Of a DNA stretch of 64,000 nucleotides, positions 18,808 through 29,594 are shown piece by piece. A program made the position numbers and the translations under genes. Each line of letters begins with the position of its first letter. Position 1 is the stretch's first letter. The stretch is taken from the NCBI RefSeq assembly GCF_026262505.1, contig NC_067204.1, positions 18,640,165 through 18,704,164 on the forward strand, read 5' to 3'. A model generated the notes under the pieces. That model was not told the origin of the DNA. It saw only the letters and a program-made list of their open reading frames with translations, and searched no databases. The stretch comes from Trichomonas vaginalis G3 (lineage: Eukaryota; Parabasalia; Trichomonadida; Trichomonadidae).

Positions 18808-20697
18808 CTATTTCTTCCATGTCTGGTTGTATCTGAACTTCTTCCTGTGGAGTTTCTTGTACTCATCTGCTGGCATTTCATATATTCCGAGACCGTTTTT
18901 AAAAAGTTCCCTATCTAAGTCATCCGGACTCATAAACCTTTCTTCTTTCGTTCCGTCTCTATTTTTTACGCGTTTCATGAAGAGAGTTGAATTATCATTT
19001 AGCTCTGACACCAAATATCTAGGAGTAAATTCATCCATGTCATTTGGATGATATGCTATTAAATCATATCCCTTAGCGAGCTTGTATTTTCCAGGTTTGA
19101 AATTATATCCCATTTGGTGCTGAACCATAAAGCTAAATAGGTTCGGGTCAGTATTTCCTTCCTTGAACTTTCTAATAGTTTCTTTATATCTGTCACTAAA
19201 GTCAAGAGTATCTGGGTAACCATAGTCTTCCTTAAGCATTTTTAAGAATTCTTGGTTTCCTTGTTCTCTACTTCTTTTATGTCCTTGCTCTGTTTGTGGT
19301 TGTGGTGCTGGATTTTGAACTGTTGGTTGTGGTGCTGGATTTTGAACTGTTGGTTGTGGTGCAGTGTTTTGAACTGTTGGTTGTGGTGTTGGTTGTTGTG
19401 CTGGATTTTGAACTGTTGGTTGTTGTGTTGGTTTTGGTGCATGCCTGTGTCTGTGTCCATGTGACGATGTAAATGTTTTAGGTAGTCCTGGTGCAGGTGC
19501 TTCTCTTGGAGGGTTTGGTGGTATATAAGTTCCACCAGCTGGCACATATGTTCCATCTGCAGCATAATGTCCTACCTGACTTTTCGTTTTTAAGAAAGCA
19601 TTTACTAGGTCTGTTTTGGTCTGTTGTAACTCTTTTTCTTGACTTTCCACAACAGTTGCTCTAACGGCGTCATAGGCACTTTGAACTGCCTGTCTCGTTG
19701 CTGCATCTGTTATTTTCGTCATATTTTGTGCTACTTCTCTTAACTCTTTGTCGAAACCTTGAGACTTCAGTTTCTTTCCAGATGAGAAGTCGTTCACTAG
19801 TTTCACCTTACTATGAAGAGCTTCGAAGGCATTCTTAAAGTCAGCATTCATTAAAGCTTCATTTGAACTGTCTTCATCCGCTTGTATTTTTGTCCTTATT
19901 GACCCTATAAGTTGGGCTGCTTTGGCGTTGGCTTGGGCATCTAACCAGTCATTATTAGCTTTTATATATTCTGCGCTTTTCATTGCCTTTTGCATGGCTG
20001 CGTCGTTATTTTTACTTTCTTGTGCTAAGTTTTCATACTGTACGGTTTGGTTTTGCAACTGTAAAAGTTTTTCTGCCTTTACATTTGCTTCAACTTCTTT
20101 TTTATACTCATCGCTATCCATATATGTCTTCAGGGCTTTTTGTTTTATTTCTTCATCTTTCAGTACTTTATATTGAGTAGTATGGTTTTTCAAATTTATA
20201 ACATCTTGTTCCATTTTTGCTACTTCTGCTGCTTTTTCTGACACTTTTTTCGCATATTCCTCTGTACTTAGTTCTTTCAGTTGTTCTTCTTTCTTCTTTT
20301 TCTCTACGTTTAACTCATTGAGTTTCTTTGTGTGTCTGTCATATTCTAGTTTCTTTTCGTTTTCACTTATTTGTTTCTGTATGTCTATGTTTGACTTTTT
20401 GACATCTGCTATTTGATTTTTGAGTGAACTCAAATTCATTTGACTTTGAGGGTTATAAGCTGTTCCGTCTGCAGCTCCACCATAGCCTGCCATTTTCGCT
20501 AAAAGTGCCGCTCTTAAACCTCCACTCTGTGCACCAAGAACTCGGTTTAAAAGCATAGGGTTGCTTGACATTTGTTGCAACATAGTGGGGTCATTCATAA
20601 TTTGTTGTTGCAACTGTTGTTGTGGTGTCAGTTTTACTATTGGATGTTTCAATGCTCCCTTCCTCTTACGTATATTCTTACGTAGCTTACGTGGCAT
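18808..20697 (-). CDS. long coiled-coil Polinton protein with His/Pro/Gln repeats
   Basis: The 629-residue frame from ATG at 20697 begins with a very basic segment (MPRKLRKNIRKRKGALKHP), followed by Gln-rich sequence, a long Lys/Glu/Ala coiled coil (about 100-390), a low-complexity region with five PQPTVQNPA-type repeats near residue 440-480, and a globular C-terminal part (YGYPDTLDFSDRYKETIRK). It is the best preserved part of the element and probably a structural or DNA-associated virion protein; no named family is recognised. Confidence 0.55.
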   Translation of the reverse strand: MPRKLRKNIRKRKGALKHPIVKLTPQQQLQQQIMNDPTMLQQMSSNPMLLNRVLGAQSGGLRAALLAKMAGYGGAADGTAYNPQSQMNLSSLKNQIADVKKSNIDIQKQISENEKKLEYDRHTKKLNELNVEKKKKEEQLKELSTEEYAKKVSEKAAEVAKMEQDVINLKNHTTQYKVLKDEEIKQKALKTYMDSDEYKKEVEANVKAEKLLQLQNQTVQYENLAQESKNNDAAMQKAMKSAEYIKANNDWLDAQANAKAAQLIGSIRTKIQADEDSSNEALMNADFKNAFEALHSKVKLVNDFSSGKKLKSQGFDKELREVAQNMTKITDAATRQAVQSAYDAVRATVVESQEKELQQTKTDLVNAFLKTKSQVGHYAADGTYVPAGGTYIPPNPPREAPAPGLPKTFTSSHGHRHRHAPKPTQQPTVQNPAQQPTPQPTVQNTAPQPTVQNPAPQPTVQNPAPQPQTEQGHKRSREQGNQEFLKMLKEDYGYPDTLDFSDRYKETIRKFKEGNTDPNLFSFMVQHQMGYNFKPGKYKLAKGYDLIAYHPNDMDEFTPRYLVSELNDNSTLFMKRVKNRDGTKEERFMSPDDLDRELFKNGLGIYEMPADEYKKLHRKKFRYNQTWKK

Positions 20698-20980
20698 TTT
20701 AAGTGAAGTAAAAAACGGTTTTTGACAGATGTTTATATGACACTTTTTGTTCAGCACAAAAAACTACTCGGTCAAAGTGTTGTCAGTTTTGTAAAATAAC
20801 CGTCCTATCTTGTTTTAAAATGGAGAAAAGGCTTCTCAAAGTATACTTCCTTGGAACGCCTGTAACTTTTCCTGTAGCGACGATAGACCCTTACTTGTCC
20901 GGACAAAGTTATACTATTTTGAGTGCTCTACAAAAAAGTCAACGGCTGGCTCGTCCTCAAAAACTTTTTATGGGCTAGAG

Positions 20981-21077
20981 GGCACGAAGTGCCTGGAAGG
21001 CCATCCCAAGAAAAAAAAAAAACTTCATTATACTAAACATCTTCAGGGCTAGAGGGCACGAAGTGCCTGGAGGCCCC
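20981..21077. repeat. two GGGC-type palindromes
   Basis: Two copies of GGGCTAGAGGGCACGAAGTG CCTGGA(A)GGCC-type sequence, starting at 20981 and 21047, fold into hairpins (GGCAC/GTGCC inside) and are near twins of the palindrome at the end of Polinton A. Confidence 0.7.
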
Positions 21078-21082
21078 ACTAC

Positions 21083-21110
<28 letters not shown>
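21083..21110 (+). repeat. poly-T tract
   Basis: A run of about 27 thymines closing the Polinton B remnant. Confidence 0.7.
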
Positions 21111-21113
<3 letters not shown>

Positions 21114-21200
21114 AATACTAAGCATAATACAATATTCTAGATTTAATTATAATTAGGAAAAAGTTAGTTTTGAGAGTACTTTTCATAGGCATATAGAATG

Positions 21201-21523
21201 AAATCTTCTGAAAAATAATATCACATAAACTCATATTATTTTCTAATATATAACTATTTTATATAAAAATCAAATTCAATGATCTTAAAAGCGAAGGATA
21301 AACCTCAAAATTTACGAATATAATGAGTGGGAATAGGCGTAAAGCAAAAATTGATATTTCATATGGTTTTATGATAAATAAGCATTATATTCCCACTCAT
21401 TATATTCGTAAATTTTGAGGTTTATCCTTCGCTTTTAAGATCATTGAATTTGATTTTTATATAAAATAGTTATATATTAGAAAATAATACGAGTTTATGT
21501 GATATTATTTTTCAGAAGATTTT
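21201..21523. repeat. large inverted repeat (hairpin)
   Basis: Arms 21201-21334 and 21389-21523 are reverse complements over about 134 bp with one or two differences, separated by about 54 bp. The right arm is part of the tandem copy at 21354-21682. Confidence 0.85.
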
Positions 21524-22013
21524 GTGTTCTTCTTCAAAATTTTATTTTTTATTAAAAAGAATCTTTACAAAATATACATTTACTTTAATTAATATTTAAA
21601 AACGTGCTCTATCAAAAGTTCCAAAAATTCAATATTTTAGCTTTTCTGAGGTGTCACTTTTGATGAATTTCTGTTTACAACAATATTTCATATGGTTTTA
21701 TGATAGATAAGCATTATATTCCCACTCATTATATTCGTAAATTTTGAGGTTTATCCTTCGCTTTTAAGATCATTGAATTTGATTTTTATATAAAATAGTT
21801 ATATATTAGAAAATAATATGAGTTTATGTGATATTATTTTTCAGAAGATTTTGTGTTCTTCTTCAAAATTTTATTTTTTTTATTAAAAAGAATCTTTACA
21901 AAATATACATTTACTTTAATTAATATTTAAAAACGTGCTCTATCAAAAGTTCCAAAAATTCAATATTTTAGCTTTTCTGAGGTGTCACTTTTGATGAATT
22001 TCTGTTTACAACA
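21354..22013 (+). repeat. two tandem copies of a 330-bp unit
   Basis: Copies 21354-21682 and 21683-22013 are nearly identical, each starting ATATTTCATATGG and ending CTGTTTACAACA. No coding potential is apparent. With the inverted arm upstream this gives three copies of the same core. Confidence 0.9.
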
Positions 22014-22018
22014 GTTTA

Positions 22019-22500
22019 TTAAATCAAATGTTTTCTTTGCAATAATATTTTTAATGTTGAGTAAACAATGTTGGGATCAAGTGTATCATTTTTCAGACCT
22101 TTCTGAACAGCTTCAAGCATACTGATGCATTCGACTTTTTTAAATTGTGTCATTTCTTCGAAATCTCTTGTGACTTTTTTGATAACTTTAACACTTCTCT
22201 CTGAATCCAGACCTTTAATTTGCAACTTAATCAGGAATGAAGGAACAACACTGGAATATAACTCGATGACAAGTTCATCGAGTCGAAGATTTGGTTGTAC
22301 ACCACTTGTATGTGCCGGATACCATTGTGTCAAATTTTTTCTGAAATTAACTTTAAAAGTACTAAGTAAGATCATGAGATATAGCAATATATGTTTAAAC
22401 TAACTTATATTTTGGTTGTACACCACTTGTATGTGCCGGATACCATTGTGTCAAATTTTTTCTGAAATTAACTTTAAAAGTACTAAGTAAGATCATTTAT
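22019..22500 (-). pseudogene. Mo25-like fragment (tentative)
   Basis: About 110 codons on the minus strand (LRLDELVIELYSSVVPSFLI, SVKVIKKVTRDFEEM) resemble the N-terminal alpha-helical repeats of Mo25/CAB39 proteins, which activate STE20-type kinases. There is no proper ATG, and the first 84 bp (about 22292-22375) are repeated just upstream at 22411-22495. The protein is far shorter than the family (about 330 residues). The identification is weak; the state as a broken fragment is clear. Confidence 0.35.
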
Positions 22501-23214
22501 TTTTGCATAATATAATGCCAATATGGTTTCTTTTGATTTTATTTCATTTATAGGCAAATCAGATTTACCCAAAAACTCCACTCCATAAGCGTTCATTTGC
22601 TAAATTAAAAAGTGACAATGGGCTAGTCTGTCCCTTTCTCTTATTTCATTGAACTACCATTGATTTTTATATTGATTTTTCCTGTATTTGAAAATTTTGG
22701 ATATTTGATCAAATATCATATGATTTCCAAATGCAGCAGATAATCTTTATTTCATATCTATTACGATTGGCATAGAATGTATATCCGGATTACAAAGGAT
22801 CTTAAAAATATAATAATTTAAATTCAGACATTATATAGAGGCAGAATCAAAGGATTTTGCATTTTTATTTTCGGAAAACATAACAATACTCGATATCTGA
22901 TCAGCAATTTCTAAAAATCTATAACAGCATTCGTATCTTCATGATTATCAATGCATAAGTTCATTTGAAATAGAGGAGCAAAGACATAATTTAGAGTCTG
23001 GTCTTTTAACTCTTTTTGCAGAAAAAAAGAGTTGATGAATGTGCTTATTTGTTTAACTCTTGATAGCAATTTATGCACAAAATGTATACATGAATAATAT
23101 AGTAATTTGTATAACTCTTTGTTATATGTATGAATTGATGTCAACTTGTAAATAAATAAAATAAGGAATCAATTTTTTGATAATAAAATAAAAAAAAGAG
23201 AATTATTTAATTGA
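22501..23214. other. AT-rich spacer
   Basis: About 700 bp with no frame, repeat or motif I can support. Confidence 0.5.
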
Positions 23215-25029
23215 TTACTTAAAGCAATTAGCGAGAATAGCAGCAAGCATGAATGAAACAGATGTCTTTTCATCTTCCTTTTCTCTGAACTCATTAACTC
23301 TCTTGAAGAATTCCTTCTTTGAGTTTGATTTCGCGATGTGTTCAACAATCCACAATGTTGCATCGAATGCTTCTTTATCTGTTGCTTGTTCGTATGCAGC
23401 TTGTCTATCATACTCAGCGATTTCCATTGTGAAATTGTAGATCTCCGCGTATCTGTTCATGATGTCTTCGTTGAGTTTCTTCAAGTGCTCGTACTTCGGC
23501 ATTGAGAACTGCTGGAAGTTGAGAGGAAGCTGTACTAACTGTGAGAAAGGCAATGTTGTTGTCTTGAATTCAGGAACAGGCCTTGCGTCCTTGATAACGT
23601 TGCCTGGAGTGACAATCGCCGGTGTAAAGAATCTCAAATACATGAATGATGACAATGCATTGTAAACAGCGTGTTTCGAACGAAGAACAACAGCTGTGCA
23701 GATCTTCAAGATGGAAGCAAGATGGTGGAACTGGGCAGGAATGTATGGCCCGGAACTTAACAATTTGTCGAGGACAGAATTGAGAAGTTTTGCCACTTTT
23801 TCTTGTTTTTCTGGCCATTCGTTTTCATCTTCTGGCTTGATGATACCTACATTGCCTTGGCTGACAACTTCGTCTGTAACTGGTTTGATGACGCGCTCGT
23901 AATAGTCCTTTGCAAACTTGCTTGCGAAGTATTTGAAAAGACATGTAAGATGCGAGTTTCCTCGAAGAACCATTGTCTCTGTAAGATCACCTGGATGTGA
24001 AAATTCGGAGCTGACAACCGTGCAAATAAATCTGTGAACTAAATTCTTGGATGAGAAAATCTTGAAAAGTGAATCAATCATTTGCTGACCGACGACATCG
24101 ACAGGGAATAATTCATGGTGGAAGAGCGCGCGGAGAACAACGGTATCTTCCGCTAAAAGAAGACGTCTAAATGCATCAACTACAACTGCAGGAGGTGGAC
24201 AGCCATTTGAGTATGGTAAGAAGACAGCAAGTTGGGTATCGTCTGTAGTCCAGTGGTCAACGAGTTCATCGAAGACTTTGACGAGACGAATTCCGATATT
24301 TTCGCTGTCTCTCCAAACACGTAATGAATTGCCACTATGAGATTTGTCGATGGTTGTTGCTTTGAAGTTCATTTCAACTTGTCCTTCTGGGTTGATAAGC
24401 TGAAAATTGTTGTTTGGTGAAAGAAGTGCCCAATAAAGGGTATCTGATGAGAATGCGCCGAATTTCTTGAATACTCCGCACTTGGCAATCTCTTTGTCGT
24501 CGTTGCCTGTGCACTGGTGCCAATCAGGACGGATTAAATTGTGAGCGAGCCACAATAAGAACGAATCGTTTCGATTGTTTGACCTGATGAGGGTTGCAAT
24601 AGCAGCAAATGAAGCTCTAACATCATCCTGAAGTTCAGCAATAAGCTGGTGTGGTTGTAATGGATAAATATCTTGAACTTTGGAGATAAGAGGACGGACT
24701 AATTCTGGCGGGATGATGTTTGGAAGAGCTTGCTGTAATTCTTCGAGCTCGAGAGTTGGGTTTTCGAACAAAGCATCGAGGTTGTTATTTGCGATATCAT
24801 CACAAACAGCAATATCAAAGTCTTCGAAATCGTAGTATTGTTCACTTAAGCTCTTTTTGAATGTTGATATTGGGATTTTTGGTACTAGTTCTTGAATAAA
24901 AGTAATAAAATCTTCTAAATGATAAAAAGGAACGGAAAGCGTTTTATTAACGACTTCCATCTTCTCTTCGACTGTAACTACGTCTTTAGAGAAGTCGAAT
25001 TTCTGGTTCCAACGTCCAATTTTCTTCAT
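23215..25029 (-). CDS. Ras GTPase-activating protein
   Basis: The 604-residue protein contains a RasGAP domain at about residues 230-480. The arginine-finger segment is ETMVLRGNSHLTCLFKYFAS (arginine in VLRGNS), and the second signature is FMYLRFFTPAIVTPG, corresponding to FLR...PA..P of the family. The domain speeds up GTP hydrolysis by Ras-like GTPases at membranes. N-terminal residues 1-200 are helical and unassigned, and no C2, PH or SH domains are visible. ATG at 25029 gives MKKIGRWNQKFD. Confidence 0.9.
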   Translation of the reverse strand: MKKIGRWNQKFDFSKDVVTVEEKMEVVNKTLSVPFYHLEDFITFIQELVPKIPISTFKKSLSEQYYDFEDFDIAVCDDIANNNLDALFENPTLELEELQQALPNIIPPELVRPLISKVQDIYPLQPHQLIAELQDDVRASFAAIATLIRSNNRNDSFLLWLAHNLIRPDWHQCTGNDDKEIAKCGVFKKFGAFSSDTLYWALLSPNNNFQLINPEGQVEMNFKATTIDKSHSGNSLRVWRDSENIGIRLVKVFDELVDHWTTDDTQLAVFLPYSNGCPPPAVVVDAFRRLLLAEDTVVLRALFHHELFPVDVVGQQMIDSLFKIFSSKNLVHRFICTVVSSEFSHPGDLTETMVLRGNSHLTCLFKYFASKFAKDYYERVIKPVTDEVVSQGNVGIIKPEDENEWPEKQEKVAKLLNSVLDKLLSSGPYIPAQFHHLASILKICTAVVLRSKHAVYNALSSFMYLRFFTPAIVTPGNVIKDARPVPEFKTTTLPFSQLVQLPLNFQQFSMPKYEHLKKLNEDIMNRYAEIYNFTMEIAEYDRQAAYEQATDKEAFDATLWIVEHIAKSNSKKEFFKRVNEFREKEDEKTSVSFMLAAILANCFK

Positions 25030-26032
25030 CTAAAAAATTGCTTTTTGAAAAACAGAAAAAAAATATTTTTTTCACAGATGATTGAATCTTAATTTGATGT
25101 AAATCGGATCAGACTACTTCATATTCTTTATATACAAAGAAAATCTACTTTATAATTCAAATAACTCTGTTTTCGATGAGAAATCAGATACAACATCAAA
25201 AAAATGAAAAAATTTGTGATAAAATGCATCACTTTAAGTTATCCTATAATAATTTAAGCTCTCATCGATTTCATTAAAAAGGATTGCAAAACCTTGAAAT
25301 TGGGAACCTGAATCTCTGTAGATTTGTAACATAACAGCTTTAACTGAAGTAATAAGAACCATCTCAATGTGATTCTCCAATGATATGTTTGAATTAATAA
25401 AACATAATCTTCGTGATCAATATTAAATGGCCCATTGGTATTTCCTATCATGCGTTGAAGAAGATTTGCGGTTCATTGTTTAAACTATATAACTACATCT
25501 TTTTTGATATCTTATGTATTCACCTCAAGGTTAAAACTATTGGTAAAAAGCATATCGAAGAATAAGATAGATATATTCTACCAGGTGCATTAGTAAATAT
25601 AATTCAGCAACTCTTATTTAATTTACTATTAATGAATCTAATAATGAGGATTGATGATTTTTGAATTAAATATCTCTCAGATGAAAATTTAAATATAACT
25701 CAAAAATGATTCCGTTTTATTCAGAAAAATTGAAATTATTCTATAATTTACAAGGAAACATTAATGAAATCATTCAAAAATGTTTAGAAGCACTCCAACT
25801 CCCATAAATCACTCACTTTCTCCAACGTATAGTATGAGATCAACCAATATAATCTAAATATTCTCATTATTACTCCCTGAGTTGAGTGACTTCTAAAAGA
25901 AAAGTAAAAGTTTCACAACAATGTATGATTTGTTATGAATGCATGCAAAAGAACAATAAATTGAAGATTAAAAGACAATATTTTAAATTAAACATCATAT
26001 ATAGATAAATAAAAAGAATAACTAATAATAAA
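25030..26032. other. 1-kb intergenic region
   Basis: AT-rich; a minus-strand frame at 25254-25451 has protein-like composition but no ATG-supported homologue, so I do not call it a gene. Nothing else is seen. Confidence 0.5.
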
Positions 26033-27592
26033 TTAAAGTTCTTTTGGTTCCCATAATCTAATTTTCTCTTCATCACCGCAAGAAGCAAACATATGTGCGT
26101 GGGAACTCCAAACAACATCGAATACACAAGATCTGTTTGCTCTTATCTTGTCTATCACCTTTCCTGTATTTGCATCCCATGTGTAGATCTTTCCATCATC
26201 ACTTCCACCGATTACAGTAGAACCAGTTGGTCCGAAATGAGCTCTTACGAAGTGTTTCGCTGAGTTCTGGTGACCTTTCAACAGCATTACTTGGTTTGGC
26301 ATTCTCAAATCCCAAATTCTGTTTGTTGAATCCTTTGTTGCAGCCAAAACTCTCGTGAAAGAAGGATCCGCACTCAATCCAGCGACTTCTCCCAATACAG
26401 GAGCCAACTGCATTGTTGCCAAATAAGATCTGACATCCCATAACTGAACAGTCAAATCTTTTCCGCCAGAAACAACAATGTTTCCTGTACTGTTGAATAT
26501 GACGGAAGTAACTGCTCCGCCATGTCCTTTCAGTGTTGTTTCTGGTGCTTGCGTTGGCGCGTCCCAGACAATGATTGATTGGTCGTATCCGCCCGAAACA
26601 ATGTGTCTTCCCTCGAAATCTGTGTCGACGGAATAAACATCACCGGAATGGCCATGGAATTCGCCAATCAATCGTGATTCTGGGACATTAAAAACTCTCA
26701 CAACTCCATCGGAACATGCAGTGGCTGCAACATCGTTTCCGGTAGCGATACTCCAGATCCTGCCCTTGTGGCCGCGAAGTTCGTTGACTTTGTCCATTTT
26801 GGCGAGGCTCCAAACGATCACGGATTTATCGGATGAGCCAGAAAGTAAAGTCGAAGTTCCTGGGACGAATGCGATGGATTTGACACTGGCTGTGTGATGG
26901 GAAGGTAGTTCAATGCATTGGCCATGTGGCATGACGTCCGGTTGGAAGTCGGAAGTAAGAGTTTGTATTGGAGATTTTAATTTGAAATCATCAACTTGAA
27001 AACGAACAGCAAGTTGAAGTAAGTCGAGTAATCTATGCTCTGGAAGCTCTTTTTCGATGACTGGTGCATCAGATTGGCGAATTTGTTCGTCAATTGTTTC
27101 GATGATTCGCTTTAATGATTCAGAAAGCTCTGGTAATTGTGGTGATTGAGATGGAGATGCTGCATCAACTAAAACTGCACAAAGATGCTCAAAATCATGT
27201 GGAGTATCTTCATATGCACGATGCTCTTTTAATCTTGTGGCTAAAAACTGCATTGCTGTTGTTGTATCTCCTGTTGAAAGTAATTCGAAAAATCTGTGTC
27301 TTAATATTGAGTATAAAAGCTTTGGAGATGAAGTTAATTCTGCTGTAAGTGGTTCAATCTGGTTCCAATCGCCAGATTTAATGGCAACACGAAGTTTAAG
27401 GAGAAGTCTGCTTCGCGCACTGTCTTTTGAGATCTTCAGACGCATTTCATCCCTTAAAATAAGTGAGGATGCAATTAATCCTGATTCTTCTAAATGTTGA
27501 ACAATAGCAGAAAGTATTTCGTTTTTAATATGAGGATTATTAGGATCTAAGGCGACATTTAGATCTGGACGATTGACTCTGTCACCACTCAT
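26033..27592 (-). CDS. LisH-CTLH-WD40 protein, SMU1-like
   Basis: The 519-residue product has a LisH motif (EILSAIVQHLEESGLIASSL, about 24-43), a CTLH region (about 65-110), a LLDLLQLAVRFQ segment similar to LMALLGQALKWQ of SMU1, and seven WD40 blades (about 235-519; for example SGSSDKSVIVWSL, SGGYDQSIIVWDA, SGGKDLTVQLWDV, GGSDDGKIYTWDA). SMU1 works in pre-mRNA splicing; other LisH-WD40 families act in E3 ligases or dynein regulation, so the exact orthologue stays open. ATG at 27592 has a TCAGT initiator-like site shortly upstream. Confidence 0.75.
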   Translation of the reverse strand: MSGDRVNRPDLNVALDPNNPHIKNEILSAIVQHLEESGLIASSLILRDEMRLKISKDSARSRLLLKLRVAIKSGDWNQIEPLTAELTSSPKLLYSILRHRFFELLSTGDTTTAMQFLATRLKEHRAYEDTPHDFEHLCAVLVDAASPSQSPQLPELSESLKRIIETIDEQIRQSDAPVIEKELPEHRLLDLLQLAVRFQVDDFKLKSPIQTLTSDFQPDVMPHGQCIELPSHHTASVKSIAFVPGTSTLLSGSSDKSVIVWSLAKMDKVNELRGHKGRIWSIATGNDVAATACSDGVVRVFNVPESRLIGEFHGHSGDVYSVDTDFEGRHIVSGGYDQSIIVWDAPTQAPETTLKGHGGAVTSVIFNSTGNIVVSGGKDLTVQLWDVRSYLATMQLAPVLGEVAGLSADPSFTRVLAATKDSTNRIWDLRMPNQVMLLKGHQNSAKHFVRAHFGPTGSTVIGGSDDGKIYTWDANTGKVIDKIRANRSCVFDVVWSSHAHMFASCGDEEKIRLWEPKEL

Positions 27593-27835
27593 TTATTTTT
27601 TTTTACTGAGAATTTGTAGAACGATTATTGTAAAATAGATTTTCATTCATCATTATCAACAATGCCAAAAACATTAGTGGTAACAATCAAAATTGCTATA
27701 AATACTATATTTTGCTGAGCCTACCTTTAATTATAATGTATGTTATTAGCTCATATGTTTTGATAAGGAAAAGAAAAATTAATTTGAAAGATATATTTAT
27801 TAATACAAAATAAAAACATACAATAAACAATAAGA

Positions 27836-29176
27836 TTAGTTGAGTGAGTTGTGATACAAATAGTTAGAAATGTCTAAAAGTGAGTTCAAGTCGAGTTTTG
27901 GTAATGATGTATCCCAATACTCTAACATATAGTCTACTTTAAGTGTCTTATGGCTTGAAATTTCTGGAATCATCATAAGCATAACAGCTCCGCAGAAACA
28001 AGAGAAAGCATAATTATTTTTTTCATTTTTCTGCTCAAGCCAGTACCATAACTTCCAAACATCATCAAAGGATCGTGTAAATATTGGTGGAATAACATTT
28101 CCAAGTACAATGAAAATATCCCAGCCACGATTCTTGAAAAATTTGAAAATTTCAGGGCAAGCTTTCTCATAAATGTTAAATATTTCATCAGATATGAGCT
28201 GAATAGTTGATGCACCTGCTCGGTCCTCGAGCTTAAGAAATTCACAGATATATTTCGTTGCATTGTAAATAGTTTCTGAATTTCCTGAGCTTCCAAGCGT
28301 AAGAGCAATCTTAGCGCTGATATCATATTCTCCTTGTAAATAACTATGTCCCTCTGCAATCATTGATGACAAAACTTCAATGCAAGTACGATTTAATATA
28401 TCAGTCCATTGTTTGTCTTCTGTTCTGTGGCGTACGGCATCGTTATTGACTACTTTGATTAGTTTCGATTGGTTAGGATTGGCATCTTTAATCTTTTTAT
28501 GTGCTTCTGCGTAATTATTCGAATTTTCTTGTGTCTTCGAAAGCAACCATTCTGTAGCTCTATTGGTATCAAAATCGGGACTAATTGAAATATTTGATTC
28601 CGACTCTTTAATCCATTTTTTAACTTTAATTTGTAATAATGAAACGAAAAATGCGGCAGCGTAACCATTATAATCTTGAAAATGATCTGGAAGCTGTTCT
28701 TCTGTTAAATTCATGAATCTGTTTCTAAAAATGGAGTGAATTGTCTGTGTAACGGACATTTCTAAATTTGTAAATTTTCCATTTGGAATATTTGAAGGTT
28801 TTTCGATGATCGCATATGTTTGTAAATCAATTGGAACTATTAATCCTGCATCAGCTAAAGAATATAAAAATCTATTTTGATTTCTTGCAGAATCTATAAA
28901 AAGTAAACAGAATGACTGGTTATCTGATATAAATTTACACTTTCCTATTTTAGTAATCATTGTTTTAAATTGATTTAGCCGAATTTGAAAAGGTTTTAGT
29001 TGAAAATCTGATGTTAATAAGTTCAATATGCATGAATCGGAAGTAATTTCAAGGCATAATGTGCATGGCATACTTTCTTTATTATTCCTATCTGAATAGA
29101 ATGCTGAAATAATGAGATTATATCGAGAAGGTATCATGCAATTGATTTTTCGGTTTACAATTATCGATTTTTCCAT
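27836..29176 (-). CDS. divergent TBC (RabGAP)-like protein
   Basis: A 446-residue helical protein. Residues about 340-420 (VLGNVIPPIFTRSFDDVWKL, then an 11-residue gap and FSCFCGAVMLMMIP) resemble the C-terminal half of TBC domains, where FDDVxRLWD is typical. The catalytic IxxDxxR and YxQ fingers of active RabGAPs are not evident, so it may be an inactive or only distantly related member. The N-terminal 150 residues are beta-rich (PH/GRAM-like possible). ATG at 29176. Confidence 0.4.
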   Translation of the reverse strand: MEKSIIVNRKINCMIPSRYNLIISAFYSDRNNKESMPCTLCLEITSDSCILNLLTSDFQLKPFQIRLNQFKTMITKIGKCKFISDNQSFCLLFIDSARNQNRFLYSLADAGLIVPIDLQTYAIIEKPSNIPNGKFTNLEMSVTQTIHSIFRNRFMNLTEEQLPDHFQDYNGYAAAFFVSLLQIKVKKWIKESESNISISPDFDTNRATEWLLSKTQENSNNYAEAHKKIKDANPNQSKLIKVVNNDAVRHRTEDKQWTDILNRTCIEVLSSMIAEGHSYLQGEYDISAKIALTLGSSGNSETIYNATKYICEFLKLEDRAGASTIQLISDEIFNIYEKACPEIFKFFKNRGWDIFIVLGNVIPPIFTRSFDDVWKLWYWLEQKNEKNNYAFSCFCGAVMLMMIPEISSHKTLKVDYMLEYWDTSLPKLDLNSLLDISNYLYHNSLN

Positions 29177-29594
29177 AAAATTTCTGATGTTTACATCATT
29201 TTTCTAATTTTATACTCCTCTTCAGATATTTCTTGTTCCTTCCAACTCGTATTTCCTTACTATTGATTCATACATTGGCAAAAAACGATTATTTACCAAG
29301 AATGCTGTTTATCACGTTCATATTTGAATTCATAGAATGAAAACTCCTTAAATTAATAGTTAAAGTCTTGTGTTCTTAGCTATTTCGAAGCATTCTTATT
29401 TCAGTGAAAGTTTTGAATGATATATATACTGAACCTTCATCGAAGATATTTATTGAAAATATGAAAATGTGGAAACTAAATCAAAAATGGAAACACTCAT
29501 TCCACTATAGTAATTCTCGATAACGTTGAAAAATAATACAAAATAAAAAAAAAAAAATTATGAAGAAAAATGAAGAATTAAAGAACAGCATGTT
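29177..29594. other. intergenic spacer
   Basis: About 420 bp, AT-rich, no supported feature. Confidence 0.5.

Larger units (their letters stand above)
17086..21110. mobile_element. Polinton B, old broken remnant
   Basis: A degraded element with pieces on both strands: a C-terminal fragment on the plus strand (to 17425), capsid-like plus-strand sequence around 17460-17800, minus-strand fragments at 17800-18800, one long coiled-coil gene, then GC-rich palindromes and a poly-T run. No PolB or integrase is left. It carries at least six breaks and internal rearrangement, so it is much older than Polintons A, C and D. Confidence 0.6.

Noticed and set aside
19252-19464. Trp/Cys/Leu-rich plus-strand frame
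   Set aside because: Antisense of the Gln/Pro/Thr repeats of the coiled-coil Polinton protein.
23249-24000. Several plus-strand frames inside the RasGAP gene
   Set aside because: They are antisense to a conserved RasGAP domain and show no family signature.
25254-25451. Possible small host gene on the minus strand
   Set aside because: No homology recognised, upstream sequence is ordinary AT-rich spacer, and length is within chance for this region.
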